A stretch of DNA of 64,000 bases from Mycolicibacterium neworleansense (GTDB lineage: Bacteria; Actinomycetota; Actinomycetes; Mycobacteriales; Mycobacteriaceae), in NCBI RefSeq assembly GCF_001245615.1, contig NZ_CWKH01000003.1, positions 558,001 through 622,000 on the forward strand, read 5' to 3'. This document shows positions 44,338 to 54,006 of the stretch, piece after piece. The notes beneath the pieces are model-generated. The model searched no databases, was not told the DNA's origin, and worked only from the letters and a program-made list of their open reading frames with translations. Numbering within the stretch: position 1 is the first letter of the stretch; each line of letters opens with the position of its first letter. Both the position numbers and the translations under genes were made by a program.

Positions 44338-45750
44338 GTGGGTACCCCACCCGCTGTGGCATTCGACCTCACCCCGACAGCGGCGCAGCATGACCTGGCA
44401 AAACGGACTCACGAGTTCGCCGAACGGGTCGTCCGGCCGGTCGCCGCCGAATACGACCAGCGGCAGGAGTTTCCGTGGCCGGTGCTCGAAGAAGCAGCCG
44501 GTCAGGGGTTCTACAGCCCGCTGTTCTATCGCGATCTGATCGGCGACCCCACGGGCCTTTCCCTGCCGATGTTCATGGAGGAACTGTTCTGGGGTTGCGC
44601 CGGAATCGGCCTGGCCATCGTGATGCCGGCCCTGGCGCTGTCGGCCATCGGTCAGGCCGCCTCGCCGGAACAGATGCTGCAGTGGGCACCCGAATGCTTC
44701 GGCACTCCGGGCGATCTCAAGCTCGCCGCGCTGGCGATCTCCGAACCCGAGGGCGGCAGCGACGTGCGCAACCTGCGCACGTACGCCGTCCGCAGCGGCC
44801 CTGGCCCCGACGCGGACTGGATCATCGACGGCCACAAGATGTGGATCGGCAACGGTGGCATCGCCAATGTGCACGTCGTCAACGCAGTCGTCGACAAAGA
44901 CCTGGGCCACAAAGGACAGGCCTTGTTCGTGGTTGAGGGCGGCACGCCGGGGCTGGAAATGGTGCGCAAACTCGACAAGCTCGGCTGCCGCGCCTCGCAC
45001 ACCGCCGAGCTGAAGTTCAACAGCGTCCGGGTACCTGCCGGCAATCTGCTCGGCGGCCACGAGAAGCTCGAGCACAAGCTGGCGCGGGCCCGCGAGGCCG
45101 TCGAGGGCGCGGCACATTCCGGCTCAGCCACTTTGGGCACCTTCGAACAGACCCGCCCGATGGTCGCCGCTCAAGCACTCGGAATCGCCAGGGCCGCAAT
45201 GGAATATGCGACCGAGTACGCGAACCGGCGCGTCGCCTTCGGCGGCCCGATCATCGACAATCAGGGCGTCGCGTTTCCGCTGGCCGACCTGGCCACCCAG
45301 ATCGATGCCGCCCGGCTGCTCACCTGGAGAGCGTCGTGGATGGCCGCCACCGGTGTGCCGTTCGAACGCGGCGAAGGGTCGATGTCCAAGCTCGCGGCCA
45401 GCGAAGTGGCCGTCAGGACCACCGAACGGGCCATCCAGACGATGGGCGGCTGGGGCTACGTGAGCGATCACCCCGTCGAGAAGTGGTACCGGGATGCCAA
45501 GCTCTACACCATCTTCGAAGGCACCAGCGAGATCCAGCGCATCGTGATCGCGCACGCTCTCGGTGCCGCCGACGGAAAGCCTCCGCTGCACGTCGATCTG
45601 GAGCCGTCCGGTGGACCGCTGAACCGGTGGTTCGGACGTGGCACGCCACTGCGCACCCGCGCGGCCGATACCGCGCTGTCAGCCAAGGATCGCCTGCCCG
45701 ATCCGGTCATGCGGCTGGCGATGAAGCTCCTGCGGCCACCCCGCAAGTGA
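44338..45750 (+). CDS. Acyl-CoA dehydrogenase family protein
   Basis: A flavin-dependent dehydrogenase of 470 residues, in the usual three-domain order. LAALAISEPEGGSDVRNLRT (about 122-141) contacts FAD and substrate. ADWIIDGHKMWIGNGG follows, then ARAAMEYATEYANRRVAFGG and IQTMGGWGYVSDHPVEKWYRDAKLY. The catalytic base region is IFEGTSEIQR near residue 395. A C-terminal tail of about 60 extra residues follows. The GTG at 44338 starts the protein. It oxidises an acyl-CoA to the enoyl form; the chain specificity is unknown. Confidence 0.9.
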   Translation: MGTPPAVAFDLTPTAAQHDLAKRTHEFAERVVRPVAAEYDQRQEFPWPVLEEAAGQGFYSPLFYRDLIGDPTGLSLPMFMEELFWGCAGIGLAIVMPALALSAIGQAASPEQMLQWAPECFGTPGDLKLAALAISEPEGGSDVRNLRTYAVRSGPGPDADWIIDGHKMWIGNGGIANVHVVNAVVDKDLGHKGQALFVVEGGTPGLEMVRKLDKLGCRASHTAELKFNSVRVPAGNLLGGHEKLEHKLARAREAVEGAAHSGSATLGTFEQTRPMVAAQALGIARAAMEYATEYANRRVAFGGPIIDNQGVAFPLADLATQIDAARLLTWRASWMAATGVPFERGEGSMSKLAASEVAVRTTERAIQTMGGWGYVSDHPVEKWYRDAKLYTIFEGTSEIQRIVIAHALGAADGKPPLHVDLEPSGGPLNRWFGRGTPLRTRAADTALSAKDRLPDPVMRLAMKLLRPPRK

Positions 45751-45774
45751 GAAGGCCGGATAGATTCGACGTCC

Positions 45775-46422
45775 ATGACCGTCACCGTCGACGAGCTCGA
45801 AGTCGCTGATTCACCGGAGGCCTGGACGCGAGCCGGCTTCAGTGTTGATCCCGGCGGAGACGCCGGCTCGATCTGCCGCGTCGGCGCCGTTCGCATCCGG
45901 CTGGTCGGGGACGACCGCGGCACCGGCATCATCGGGTGGTCGTTGCACGGCTTGCCACAGCAGCCCGGTGATGACCTCGACGGCATCCCGACCGTGCGGT
46001 CCGACGCCACCACGGCGGAACCGGCCACGCACCCGAACGGCGTCGTCGCCATCGACCACGTCGTGTTGCTGTCTCCTGACCTGGGCCGCACGGTCGATGC
46101 GCTGGCCGCTATCGAGGTGGCTCCGCGCCGGGAACGCAACGGCGAACTCGGCGGCCGCCCGATCCGCCAGGTCTTCTTCCGGTTCGGGGAGGTGATCCTC
46201 GAGGTCGTCGGATCGCCCGATACCGCAGGTGACGGTCCCTCGACGCTCTGGGGCATCACGTACACCGTCCACGACATCGATGCCACCGCCGCGTTCTTCG
46301 GCGACCACACCGCACCGGTCAAGGACGCCGTGCAGCCCGGTCGCCGGATCACCACGGTCCGGCACAAGGACTTCGGAATGTCGGTGCGCACCGCGGTGAT
46401 CTCTGCGACTGTCCGCAGTTGA
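45775..46422 (+). CDS. VOC (glyoxalase-like) family protein
   Basis: 215 residues with the two-module vicinal-oxygen-chelate layout. The second module is clearest: VVAIDHVVLLSPDLGRTVDA, FFRFGEVILEVVGSP, WGITYTVHDIDATAAFFGD and TTVRHKDFG. His and Glu positions suitable for metal binding are visible in DHVVL and VILEVV. It starts 24 bases after the acyl-CoA dehydrogenase stop, so a shared transcript and a related substrate are possible. The reaction is unknown. Confidence 0.82.
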   Translation: MTVTVDELEVADSPEAWTRAGFSVDPGGDAGSICRVGAVRIRLVGDDRGTGIIGWSLHGLPQQPGDDLDGIPTVRSDATTAEPATHPNGVVAIDHVVLLSPDLGRTVDALAAIEVAPRRERNGELGGRPIRQVFFRFGEVILEVVGSPDTAGDGPSTLWGITYTVHDIDATAAFFGDHTAPVKDAVQPGRRITTVRHKDFGMSVRTAVISATVRS

Positions 46423-46470
46423 CGTGTGTCGGGGCGCCGCCCGCACGATGCTGTTGCCTATCCTCAGCGG

Positions 46471-46956
46471 GTGACCGACGCCGGAATTCTGCACAGCGAC
46501 GTCGTCGTCATCCATACCGACGGTGGGTGCCGGCCGAACCCCGGCCCCGGCGGCTGGGGCGCGGTGCTGCGGATGCGTGAGCACGTGCGCGAGATGTACG
46601 GCGGGGATCCCGGCACCACCAGCAACAACCGCATGGAGTTGATGGCGCCCATCATGGCGCTCGAGGCACTCACCCGGCCCGTGGTGGTGCACCTCCACAC
46701 CGACAGCACCTACGTGCGCAACGGCATCACCAAGTGGGTACTCGGCTGGGAACGTAATGGCTGGGTGACCGCCGCGAAGCAGCCGGTGAAAAACGTCGAC
46801 CTGTGGCAGCGGCTGCAGGCCGCCTGCGCGCGGCACGAGGTCGAGTGGTTCTGGGTGAAAGGCCATTCGGGTGTCGCCGACAACGAGCTGGCCGACGAGC
46901 TGGCGACCCGGGGACTACGAGAAGCACTCGACGGTTCCCGCGATCTAGTGTCCTGA
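46471..46956 (+). CDS. rnhA: Ribonuclease HI
   Basis: A 161-residue RNase HI that cuts RNA in RNA:DNA hybrids. The catalytic carboxylates are all present: Asp17 in [16 protein letters not shown], Glu56 in NNRMELMAP, Asp78 in [10 protein letters not shown] and Asp137 in [11 protein letters not shown], with His132. The GTG at 46471 (VTDAGIL) gives the normal length. The 3' end overlaps ligD by 12 bases on the opposite strand. Confidence 0.92.
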   Translation: MTDAGILHSDVVVIHTDGGCRPNPGPGGWGAVLRMREHVREMYGGDPGTTSNNRMELMAPIMALEALTRPVVVHLHTDSTYVRNGITKWVLGWERNGWVTAAKQPVKNVDLWQRLQAACARHEVEWFWVKGHSGVADNELADELATRGLREALDGSRDLVS

Positions 46957-49221
46957 CTCCCACACCACTTCATCCGGCGTCTTGTCCGGGCGCAATCCTC
47001 GCCAGCTCGGCTGACGTAACCGGTGGTCACTGGTGCGCTCGCTGTAGCGCACCTCCCCCACCAGCTCGGGCCGCACGAATGTCACGCCTTTGGCGTCGAG
47101 CTTCGGCAGCGGCTTGTCGAACGGTGACTCATCGGTGTGTAGCGGGGCCAGCATGCCCTTGAGCTTGGCGAGTTCCTTCTCGGTGAACCCGGTGCCGACC
47201 CGCCCGGCGAACCGCAGGCCGTCGGGGCCCGGAACGCCGAGCACCAACGCCCCGATGCCGCTGCTGCGCCCGCCCTCACCCTGACGCCAGCCGCCGATCA
47301 CCACTTCCTGCGTGTTCCAGAACTTGTCCTTGATCCAGGATGCCGACCGCCGACCCGGTTGATACGTCGAGTCGCGTTTCTTGGCGATCACCCCTTCGAA
47401 CCGGTGCTCCCGGGCGTGGTCCATGGCCTCCGGTCCGTCACCGGACAGGGGCTCGGGCACGATCAGACCACCACCGGTGGCCAACGCGTCCAACACTTTT
47501 CGCCGATCGGAATACTTGGCGCGCAGCAGAGACCGGCCGTCGAGCCACAGGATGTCGAAGGCCCAGAACTCGACACGGGTGGAGCGGGCCCGGTTCTGCA
47601 TCTCGGAAAAGCTGGGCACTCCGGAGTCATCGAGGGCCACCACCTCGCCGTCGAGCACCACATGATGGTCGGCGAGATCGGCGGCCAGCGCCTTCAACTG
47701 CGGGTACTCCGCGGTGACGTCACGGCCACGACGCGAACGCAGTTGCAGGCGGCCATGGTCGGCCTCGACCAGCAGCCGGTAACCGTCCCACTTTCCTTCG
47801 AACGCCCATTGCCCGGCCTTGAGTTTGGCCACCGAGCCCTCGGTGGCCAGCATCGGGGAGAAATCCTTGGGATCGGGTGTGGCCGACTTCTGGTCTTTCA
47901 TCCGGTGCGCGAGCCAGTTCTTGCCCTCGGTCTGGATCAATGCGTAACGGCCGTCGATGCGGCTGCCGCTCAGGGTGAAGATGACTTCGCCGTTGCGGGC
48001 CTCGGGGTCGTCATTGACCCGGAACTTCTCCGCCTCATACATGCCGGTGTCCCAGATGACCATCTTCCCAGCGCCGTACTCTCCCTTGGGAATGTCACCG
48101 TGGAAGGTCAGGTACTCGATCGGATGGTCTTCGGTATGCACCGCAAGGTGATTCACCGCCGTGCTATCCGGCAGGTTCTTCGGCACAGCCCAGCTGACGA
48201 GCACGCCATCGCGTTCCAGTCGGAGGTCGTAGTGGAGCCGCCGCGCGTGATGCTCCTGGATCACGAACCGGTCGTTGTTGCCGGTCGCCGGGACGTCCTG
48301 CGGCACCGGCTCGGGCGTCTTGGCCGCGTCGCGCATGCTGCGGTAGGTGGTGAGCTTGTCGGGACGCGGCGCGTCTTCGTCGAGTCCGGACAGGAGGTCG
48401 CCGTCGTCGGAAACCCGTTGCAGCACTTCATCGAATCTCAGGTGGCGCAGGTCCGGATCGGCGATCTCGTCCCACGTGCGGGGCGCGGCGACGGTCGGGT
48501 GCTCCCGGCCGCGAAGCGAGTAGGGGGCGATCGTGGTCTTGGCGCCGTTGTTCTGGCTCCAGTCGAGAAAGATCTTCTGGGCCCGGATACTGCGGGTCAT
48601 CGTGGCGGTGACCATCTTGGGCATCGACTGTTCGAGCTGCTGAGCCACCCGTTTGGCCAGCACCGATGCCCCGCGTGAGCTGATCGGCTCGGCCAGGGGC
48701 ACGTACAGATGCAGGCCCTTGCTACCGCTGGTGAGCGGATACGTCGTCAACCCGATGTCACCCATCAGCTCGCGCACCGCCTGCGCCACCTCGCACAGCT
48801 GCGGCATGGTGACGCCCTCGCCGGGATCGAGGTCGAACACGATGCGGGTGGCCGGCCCCTGACTGCCCTCGGAGTCGAACCGCCATTGCGGCACATGCAC
48901 TTCCAGTGACGCCTGTTGCGCAATCCAGGCCAGCCCCTCGCGGGTGTTGATGATGGGGTATGTGGTGGTGCCAGACTTGTGCGCGATGGTGCCCCGCTCA
49001 AGCCAGTCGGGAGCCGAAGACGCCAACTGCTTTTCGAAGAACGAGGCTTCAGCGACCCCGTTGGGCCACCGCTTGCGGGTCACCGGGCGCCCGGCGATGT
49101 GCGGAAGCATCACCTCGGCGATGCTCAGGTAGTAGTCGAAGACCTCGGCCTTGCTGGTGCCGGTGGCGGGGTAGAGCACCTTGTCCGGGTTCGTCAGCCG
49201 AACCCGCTCATAGCGCTCCAT
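46945..49221 (-). CDS. ligD: Multifunctional non-homologous end-joining DNA ligase LigD
   Basis: A 758-residue enzyme with polymerase, phosphoesterase and ligase domains in the mycobacterial order. The polymerase domain (about 1-295) has the metal-binding aspartates in VFDLDPGEG (D130, D132) and FLDWSQN. The phosphoesterase domain (about 315-450) has [19 protein letters not shown]. The ligase domain has the nucleotidyl lysine K477 in FEGKWDGYR, with later motifs [11 protein letters not shown] and SWIKDK. It fills, trims and seals double-strand breaks with Ku, whose gene is divergent 3.9 kb away. The length equals M. tuberculosis LigD within a residue or so. Confidence 0.97.
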   Translation of the reverse strand: MERYERVRLTNPDKVLYPATGTSKAEVFDYYLSIAEVMLPHIAGRPVTRKRWPNGVAEASFFEKQLASSAPDWLERGTIAHKSGTTTYPIINTREGLAWIAQQASLEVHVPQWRFDSEGSQGPATRIVFDLDPGEGVTMPQLCEVAQAVRELMGDIGLTTYPLTSGSKGLHLYVPLAEPISSRGASVLAKRVAQQLEQSMPKMVTATMTRSIRAQKIFLDWSQNNGAKTTIAPYSLRGREHPTVAAPRTWDEIADPDLRHLRFDEVLQRVSDDGDLLSGLDEDAPRPDKLTTYRSMRDAAKTPEPVPQDVPATGNNDRFVIQEHHARRLHYDLRLERDGVLVSWAVPKNLPDSTAVNHLAVHTEDHPIEYLTFHGDIPKGEYGAGKMVIWDTGMYEAEKFRVNDDPEARNGEVIFTLSGSRIDGRYALIQTEGKNWLAHRMKDQKSATPDPKDFSPMLATEGSVAKLKAGQWAFEGKWDGYRLLVEADHGRLQLRSRRGRDVTAEYPQLKALAADLADHHVVLDGEVVALDDSGVPSFSEMQNRARSTRVEFWAFDILWLDGRSLLRAKYSDRRKVLDALATGGGLIVPEPLSGDGPEAMDHAREHRFEGVIAKKRDSTYQPGRRSASWIKDKFWNTQEVVIGGWRQGEGGRSSGIGALVLGVPGPDGLRFAGRVGTGFTEKELAKLKGMLAPLHTDESPFDKPLPKLDAKGVTFVRPELVGEVRYSERTSDHRLRQPSWRGLRPDKTPDEVVWESGH

Positions 49222-49294
49222 GACGCCCCTCCATGACGCAAACGTATACCCACATTTTCAGACACGGGCCGCGTCGACATGTGAGCATGTGCGG

Positions 49295-49966
49295 ATGGCG
49301 CTGATCACCGTGCGTAGTTTGCTCCTGCGATTGGCCACGGTCGTGCTGACGCCCGCGGCGGCCGTTTTCGGCGGTCCAGTGCCCGCGGCGTCGGCCGAGC
49401 CCTGTTCGGACGTCGAGATGGTGTTCGCCCGCGGTACGGGCGAGCCGCCCGGGATCGGGCGGGTGGGCCAGGCGTTGGTCGACCAGCTCGCCCCGCGGAT
49501 CGCACCCCGCACCCTCGGCGTGTATGCGGTCAACTATCCCGCCGGGATCAACTTCCTGACCACCGCGGAGGGCGCGAACGACGCGGCCGGCCACATCGCC
49601 TGGCTGGCCGACCAGTGCCCCGGTACACGGGTGGTGCTCGGCGGTTTTTCCCAAGGCGCAGCTGCGGTTTCGATGCTGGCGGGGGTACCGCCGATCGGTG
49701 ACCGCATCGGTCTGATCGGTTCGGCTCCCGCGCTTGCGCCCTACAGCGCTGACCGGGTGGCCGCCGTCGCGGTATTCGGCAATCCCGGCAACAGGTTCGG
49801 CACACCGTTGTCGGGCACCGGCCAATTCGCCGGGCGGGCCATCGACCTGTGCAGCCCCGGAGATCCGATCTGCGTTCAGGGCGGGCGCACCCGGGCGGCA
49901 CACAGCGCATACGAGCTTCCGCCATATCCTGACCAGGCCGCGGGGTTCATCGCCGGACGGCTCTAG
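49295..49966 (+). CDS. Cutinase family secreted esterase
   Basis: A 223-residue exported alpha/beta-hydrolase. The signal peptide ends near AAAVFGGPVPAASA, before EPCSDVEMVFARGTGEPPG, the usual mature N-terminus of mycobacterial cutinase-like proteins. Ser119 sits in GGFSQGAAA. Asp lies in SPGDPICVQGG and His in TRAAHSAYE. Paired cysteines flank the core as in Culp proteins. It hydrolyses lipid or polyester bonds at the cell surface. ATG 49295 is preferred; GTG 49289 is an alternative start. Confidence 0.9.
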   Translation: MALITVRSLLLRLATVVLTPAAAVFGGPVPAASAEPCSDVEMVFARGTGEPPGIGRVGQALVDQLAPRIAPRTLGVYAVNYPAGINFLTTAEGANDAAGHIAWLADQCPGTRVVLGGFSQGAAAVSMLAGVPPIGDRIGLIGSAPALAPYSADRVAAVAVFGNPGNRFGTPLSGTGQFAGRAIDLCSPGDPICVQGGRTRAAHSAYELPPYPDQAAGFIAGRL

Positions 49967-49989
49967 CCCGATCCACCTACCATGGAGTC

Positions 49990-50913
49990 ATGAGCCGGGC
50001 CCTGGTCATCGGCGAGGCACTGATCGACGTCGTCGAGAGCGACGCCGCGATCGTCGGCGAATACGTCGGCGGCAGCCCGCTGAATGTGGCCGTCGGGCTC
50101 GGCCGGCTGGGCCGCGGCGTCGACTTCCTCACCCACATCGCCGACGACGACCGCGGACGGCGCATCGTCGAGTACGTGGAAAATTCTGGGGTACAACTGG
50201 TTTCAGGTAGCGCGACGGCCGGCCGGACCCCGACCGCGATGGCCACCCTCGACGCGGCAGGATCTGCCCACTACCGGTTCGACATCGACTGGCAGTTGAG
50301 CGGCACTCCCGAGGTCGCCACCCCGTTGCTGGTCCACACCGGCTCGATCGCCACAGTGCTGGAACCGGGCTGTCGCGCCACCGCCGCGCTGCTCGACGCC
50401 TACCGCATGTCGGCGACCATCAGCTTCGATCCGAATGTCCGACCCGACGTGATCCAAGACGACGACATCGCCCGCGGCCGCATCGACCGGCTCGTCGAAC
50501 GCGCCGACGTCGTGAAAGCCTCCGAGGACGATCTGCGCTGGATGGATTCCCGGCACTCCCCCGAACAGATCGCGCGGGCCTGGCTGGAAGTCGGCCCGTC
50601 AATCGTCACGGTGACCTCGGGTGAGCGCGGAGCTTTCGCGGTGTGCCGCGCCGGAACCGTGTCGATCCCGGCGCGCGCGGTGCAGGTGGTCGACACCGTC
50701 GGGGCCGGCGACGCCTTCATGGCCGGGCTCCTCGACGCGTTGTGGTCGCTGGGCATCCTCGGCGCGGACCGCCGTCGTGACCTGGCCCGGATAGGCATCG
50801 GTGCCCTCGAAGGTGTCCTGGAGTCCGCGGCGCTGTCGGCAGCGTTGACGGTGGCCCGGCCCGGCGCCGACCTGCCGGATCGCGCGGCGCGAGACGCCGC
50901 GGCTCAGCCCTGA
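49990..50913 (+). CDS. PfkB-family carbohydrate kinase (fructokinase-like)
   Basis: A 307-residue ribokinase-fold kinase. GEYVGGSPLNVAVGLGRLGRGV is the substrate-side signature 1, and SFDPNVRPDVI and KASEDDLRWMD follow. The catalytic signature 2 is VVDTVGAGDAFMAGLLDAL at about residues 232-250, with the anion hole GAGD. It phosphorylates a sugar such as fructose with ATP. No sugar transporter is adjacent. It starts 23 bases after the cutinase stop and converges on the MocR-type gene with a 10-base overlap. Confidence 0.9.
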   Translation: MSRALVIGEALIDVVESDAAIVGEYVGGSPLNVAVGLGRLGRGVDFLTHIADDDRGRRIVEYVENSGVQLVSGSATAGRTPTAMATLDAAGSAHYRFDIDWQLSGTPEVATPLLVHTGSIATVLEPGCRATAALLDAYRMSATISFDPNVRPDVIQDDDIARGRIDRLVERADVVKASEDDLRWMDSRHSPEQIARAWLEVGPSIVTVTSGERGAFAVCRAGTVSIPARAVQVVDTVGAGDAFMAGLLDALWSLGILGADRRRDLARIGIGALEGVLESAALSAALTVARPGADLPDRAARDAAAQP

Positions 50914-52331
50914 GCGATCACGCCCGCGATCAGCTCGGCCACCTGGTCGGCCTGCGTCTCGGGAAGGCGCGCATATCCGCACACCAGCCCGCGCGCGTCG
51001 GCCGGCCCCACGAAGAAGGTGGACAGCGGCGACACGGTGACACCCCGCTCCCTGAGATCGGCAGCGATCGCGATGTCGTCGGCCCCGTCGTGAAGGCGCA
51101 CCACCATGTGCAGCCCCGCCTCGACGCCCTCCAGGCGAATGCCCGTGCAGCGTCGGGCGAGTGCACCGACCAGCGCCGCCCGTCGCGCCGAGTAGGTGCG
51201 CGCCGCCCTGGCGAGGTGGCGAGTCAACGCACCCGACTCGATGAATCTGGCCAACGCGAGAGTGGTTACTCCGCAAACTGATTCGCCGCTGAACTCCAGT
51301 ACGTCGGCGACGGCGTCCCGCAGTCGCGGCGGCGGTAGCAGCCAGGCCACGCGCAGCGTCGGCGTGAGGATCTTGGAAGCCGTCCCGATGTAGGCGACGC
51401 AGTCGCGTCCGCCGTCGATGCCGCGCATTGCGGGCAGCGCCGACACGTCATAGCGGAACTCACCGTCGTAGTCGTCTTCGATGAGCAGGCTGCCGGTCCG
51501 TGCCGCCCACTGCACCAGACCCGCACGGCGCACCACCGGTAGCCGTGCCCCGAGCGGATACTGATGCGCCGGAGTGCAGTACACGGCCGCGTCGGTTTCC
51601 CGCAGCGCCGCCGGATCGAGACCGTCGGCGTCGATCGGCACCGCACGTGTTCGGGCCCCGGACATCTCCAAGGTCCGCCGCGCTTCGTCGTAGCCCGGTT
51701 CCTCGAACGCGATATCGCGCCCGGTCAGCCCGGCCGCCGCGGAAAGGGTGCGCAAGCCCGAGGCCACGCCGGGCACGATGATCAGATCTGCCGGGTCGGC
51801 GACGATGCCGCGGGTGCGGCGCAGGTGACCGGCCAGGGCCAGGCGGAGTTCGGCGTGGTCGCGGGGTCCGGCCGCGGCGGCGGGAATGGGTGCGGCCGCG
51901 GCCGCTCGCCAAGCCCGCCGCCAGTCCGTCGTCGAGATGAGGCCTGGATCAGGGTGGCCGGGCATGAGATCCCACGCCGGCGGCGGCTGACGAGAAGCCA
52001 CCGTCACCGTGGTCGCCGCGCCGCTCGAAGTGACGTGTGACGCGGCGCCCGCGTGGGCCGCGGCATCGGCACCGGCGGCGATGCGTGTGCCCGATCCCAG
52101 CTGAGCGGTGGTGTAGCCGGCCGCGGCGAGCTCGTCGTACGCGTCGACCACCGAGGACCGGGCCACGCACAGTTCGGCGGCCAGGCTGCGTGTCGACGGC
52201 AGCGCATCGCCGGGGCCGAGCCGGCCGACCCGGATCTGCTCGATGATCGCCGCCGCGATGCGCTGGCGCAGCGGCGACTCGTCGGCGGGCAGCTGCAGCG
52301 CCAAGTGCAGCTCGGGTGCGTGACGCGCCAT
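50904..52331 (-). CDS. MocR/PdxR-type GntR regulator with aminotransferase domain
   Basis: A 475-residue regulator. The N-terminal winged helix is GntR-like (PLRQRIAAAIIEQIRVGRLG, ALPSTRSLAAELCVARSSV). The C-terminal fold-type-I aminotransferase domain binds PLP: AVYCTPAHQYPLGARLP, LIEDDYDGEFRYD and YIGTASKILTPTLRVAW with the PLP lysine in ASK. PdxR members sense PLP and control vitamin B6 genes. Its divergent neighbour is a PNPOx-like flavoprotein. The ATG at 52331 is chosen. Three TGRCCA-type repeats lie between the two genes. Confidence 0.92.
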   Translation of the reverse strand: MARHAPELHLALQLPADESPLRQRIAAAIIEQIRVGRLGPGDALPSTRSLAAELCVARSSVVDAYDELAAAGYTTAQLGSGTRIAAGADAAAHAGAASHVTSSGAATTVTVASRQPPPAWDLMPGHPDPGLISTTDWRRAWRAAAAAPIPAAAAGPRDHAELRLALAGHLRRTRGIVADPADLIIVPGVASGLRTLSAAAGLTGRDIAFEEPGYDEARRTLEMSGARTRAVPIDADGLDPAALRETDAAVYCTPAHQYPLGARLPVVRRAGLVQWAARTGSLLIEDDYDGEFRYDVSALPAMRGIDGGRDCVAYIGTASKILTPTLRVAWLLPPPRLRDAVADVLEFSGESVCGVTTLALARFIESGALTRHLARAARTYSARRAALVGALARRCTGIRLEGVEAGLHMVVRLHDGADDIAIAADLRERGVTVSPLSTFFVGPADARGLVCGYARLPETQADQVAELIAGVIAQG

Positions 52332-52358
52332 GACGCCACAATAGTGGTCTCGGCGACT

Positions 52359-52383
52359 TGGCCAGTTCTGGACCTTTTGACCA
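52359..52383. promoter_or_regulatory. Triple TGGCCA-like direct repeats, candidate MocR operator
   Basis: TGGCCA (52359-52364), TGGACC (52369-52374) and TGACCA (52378-52383) recur at 10- and 9-base steps. They lie in the 80-bp interval between the divergent MocR and PNPOx-like genes. MocR regulators typically bind direct repeats. Confidence 0.5.
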
Positions 52384-52411
52384 ATCCGGTATCTCGACAG
52401 AATCACGTTCC

Positions 52412-53047
52412 GTGAAGCAGATCAGGAGAGAACATCAACTCGCCCGCACCGATCGCGCCGACCTGGACTCGGTGCTCGACGCCGCCGCGGTGGGCACGCT
52501 CGCCACCGTGGTGGACGGACAACCGTGGGTCGTGCCCATGCTCTACGCCCGCGACGGTGACCGGATCGTGCTCCACGGGTCGACGGGCGCGGGCGCGCTG
52601 CGGCACGTCGCGGCCGGGGCGCCCGCCGCACTCTGCGTCACACTGCTCGACGGAATCGTGGTGGCGGATACGCTTTTCGACTCCACGGCCAACTATCGGT
52701 CGGCGGTCGTACGCGGGCACCTCACCGTCATCGACACGTATGACGCGGCGTACGCACTGGAGCTGATGAGCGACTCGCTGATCCCGGGTCGCAGTTCGGA
52801 GGTGCGCTCGAGCACGAAGAAGGAACTGGCCGCGACGCTTGCGGTCGCGCTGCCCATCACACCGGATGGCTGGACGGTCAAGGTGCGCGACGCACCGCCA
52901 TCGGAGCCGGAGGAGGGAGTGGCATCCGGCGGCTGGGCCGGCGTCGTACCGCTTCGTACGGTGGCCGGCGACCCGGTCCCCGCTCCGTGGGTCAGTGCGG
53001 ACACCGACGTGCCCGAGTCCGTGCACCGCCTCATCAAAGGGACCTAG
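52412..53047 (+). CDS. Pyridoxamine 5'-phosphate oxidase-like FMN-binding protein
   Basis: A 211-residue split-barrel flavin-binding protein (VDGQPWVVPMLYARDGDRIVLHGSTGAGALRHVA). VTLLDGIVVADTLFDSTANYRSAVVRGH follows. This form, divergent from a MocR regulator, is common in actinobacteria. It may be a B6-related oxidase, or a general FMN- or F420-binding protein; catalytic specificity cannot be read. The GTG at 52412 (VKQIRREHQ) follows the promoter repeats. It is followed by ku, 73 bases downstream. Confidence 0.86.
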   Translation: MKQIRREHQLARTDRADLDSVLDAAAVGTLATVVDGQPWVVPMLYARDGDRIVLHGSTGAGALRHVAAGAPAALCVTLLDGIVVADTLFDSTANYRSAVVRGHLTVIDTYDAAYALELMSDSLIPGRSSEVRSSTKKELAATLAVALPITPDGWTVKVRDAPPSEPEEGVASGGWAGVVPLRTVAGDPVPAPWVSADTDVPESVHRLIKGT

Positions 53048-53120
53048 CGGTGTGACCACTCGCGGCGGGCCCGCGACAGCAATGCCCGCTGCGGGTGGCC
53101 GCTTACGCCATACTGGGATC

Positions 53121-54005
53121 ATGCGATCCATCTGGAAGGGTTCGATCGCCTTCGGCCTGGTGAACGTGCCGGTCAAGGTCTACAGCGCGACCGAGGACCA
53201 CGACATCAAGTTCCACCAGGTCCATGCCAAGGACAACGGGCGCATCCGCTACAAGCGGGTCTGCGAAGTGTGCGGCGAGGTCGTCGAGTTCCGCGACATC
53301 AACAAGGCGTTCGAATCCGACGACGGACAGATGGTGGTGATCACCGACGAGGACATCGCCACCCTGCCCGAAGAGCGCAGCCGCGAGATCGAAGTCGTCG
53401 AGTTCATCCCGGCCGAGCAGCTCGACCCGTTGATGTATGACAAGAGTTACTTCCTGGAGCCCGACTCCAAGTCGTCGAAGTCCTATGTGCTGCTGGCCAA
53501 GACTCTCGCCGAGACCGAACGTGTGGCCATCGTGCACTTCTCCCTGCGCAACAAGACACGGCTGGCCGCGTTACGGGTCAAGGACTTCAGCAAGCGCAAT
53601 GTCATGGTGATCCACACCCTGCTGTGGCCCGACGAGATCCGCGACCCCGATTTCCCGGTGCTGGACAAGGAAGTCGAGATCAAGCCGGCCGAGTTGAAGA
53701 TGGCCGGCCAGGTCGTCGAGTCGATGACCGACGACTTCAAGCCGGACCAGTTCCGCGATGACTACCAGGAACAGCTGCACGAGCTGGTCCAGGCCAAACT
53801 CGAAGGCGGAGAAGCCTTCTCGGTCGAAGAACAGCCAACCGAGCTCGACGAGACCGAGGACGTGTCCGATCTGCTGGCCAAACTTGAGGCCAGCGTCAAG
53901 GCGCGCGGTGGCGCGGCGAAGGACAAAGCACCAGCCAAGAAGGCTCCGGCGAAGAAGGCGGCCGCCAAGAAAGCTCCCGCCAAGAAGGCGTCGGCCAAGA
54001 AGTAG
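53121..54005 (+). CDS. ku: Non-homologous end-joining protein Ku
   Basis: Ku is a ring-shaped dimer that holds broken DNA ends and recruits LigD. The 294-residue protein has the bacterial Ku core MRSIWKGSIAFGLVNVPVKV, YKRVCEVCGEVV, PDSKSSKSYVLLAKTL and TLLWPDEIRDPDFP. After a short linker the C-terminus is a lysine/alanine tail with PAKKA repeats (about 268-294). Such tails bind DNA in M. smegmatis-type Ku and are absent from the shorter M. tuberculosis form. The ATG at 53121 is the family start. It is convergent with a small secreted gene, 1 base apart. Confidence 0.97.
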   Translation: MRSIWKGSIAFGLVNVPVKVYSATEDHDIKFHQVHAKDNGRIRYKRVCEVCGEVVEFRDINKAFESDDGQMVVITDEDIATLPEERSREIEVVEFIPAEQLDPLMYDKSYFLEPDSKSSKSYVLLAKTLAETERVAIVHFSLRNKTRLAALRVKDFSKRNVMVIHTLLWPDEIRDPDFPVLDKEVEIKPAELKMAGQVVESMTDDFKPDQFRDDYQEQLHELVQAKLEGGEAFSVEEQPTELDETEDVSDLLAKLEASVKARGGAAKDKAPAKKAPAKKAAAKKAPAKKASAKK

Positions 54006-54006
54006 C

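Noticed and set aside
47359..48678. A 439-codon frame antisense to ligD
   Set aside because: It is a shadow of ligD with no start signal or recognisable motif.
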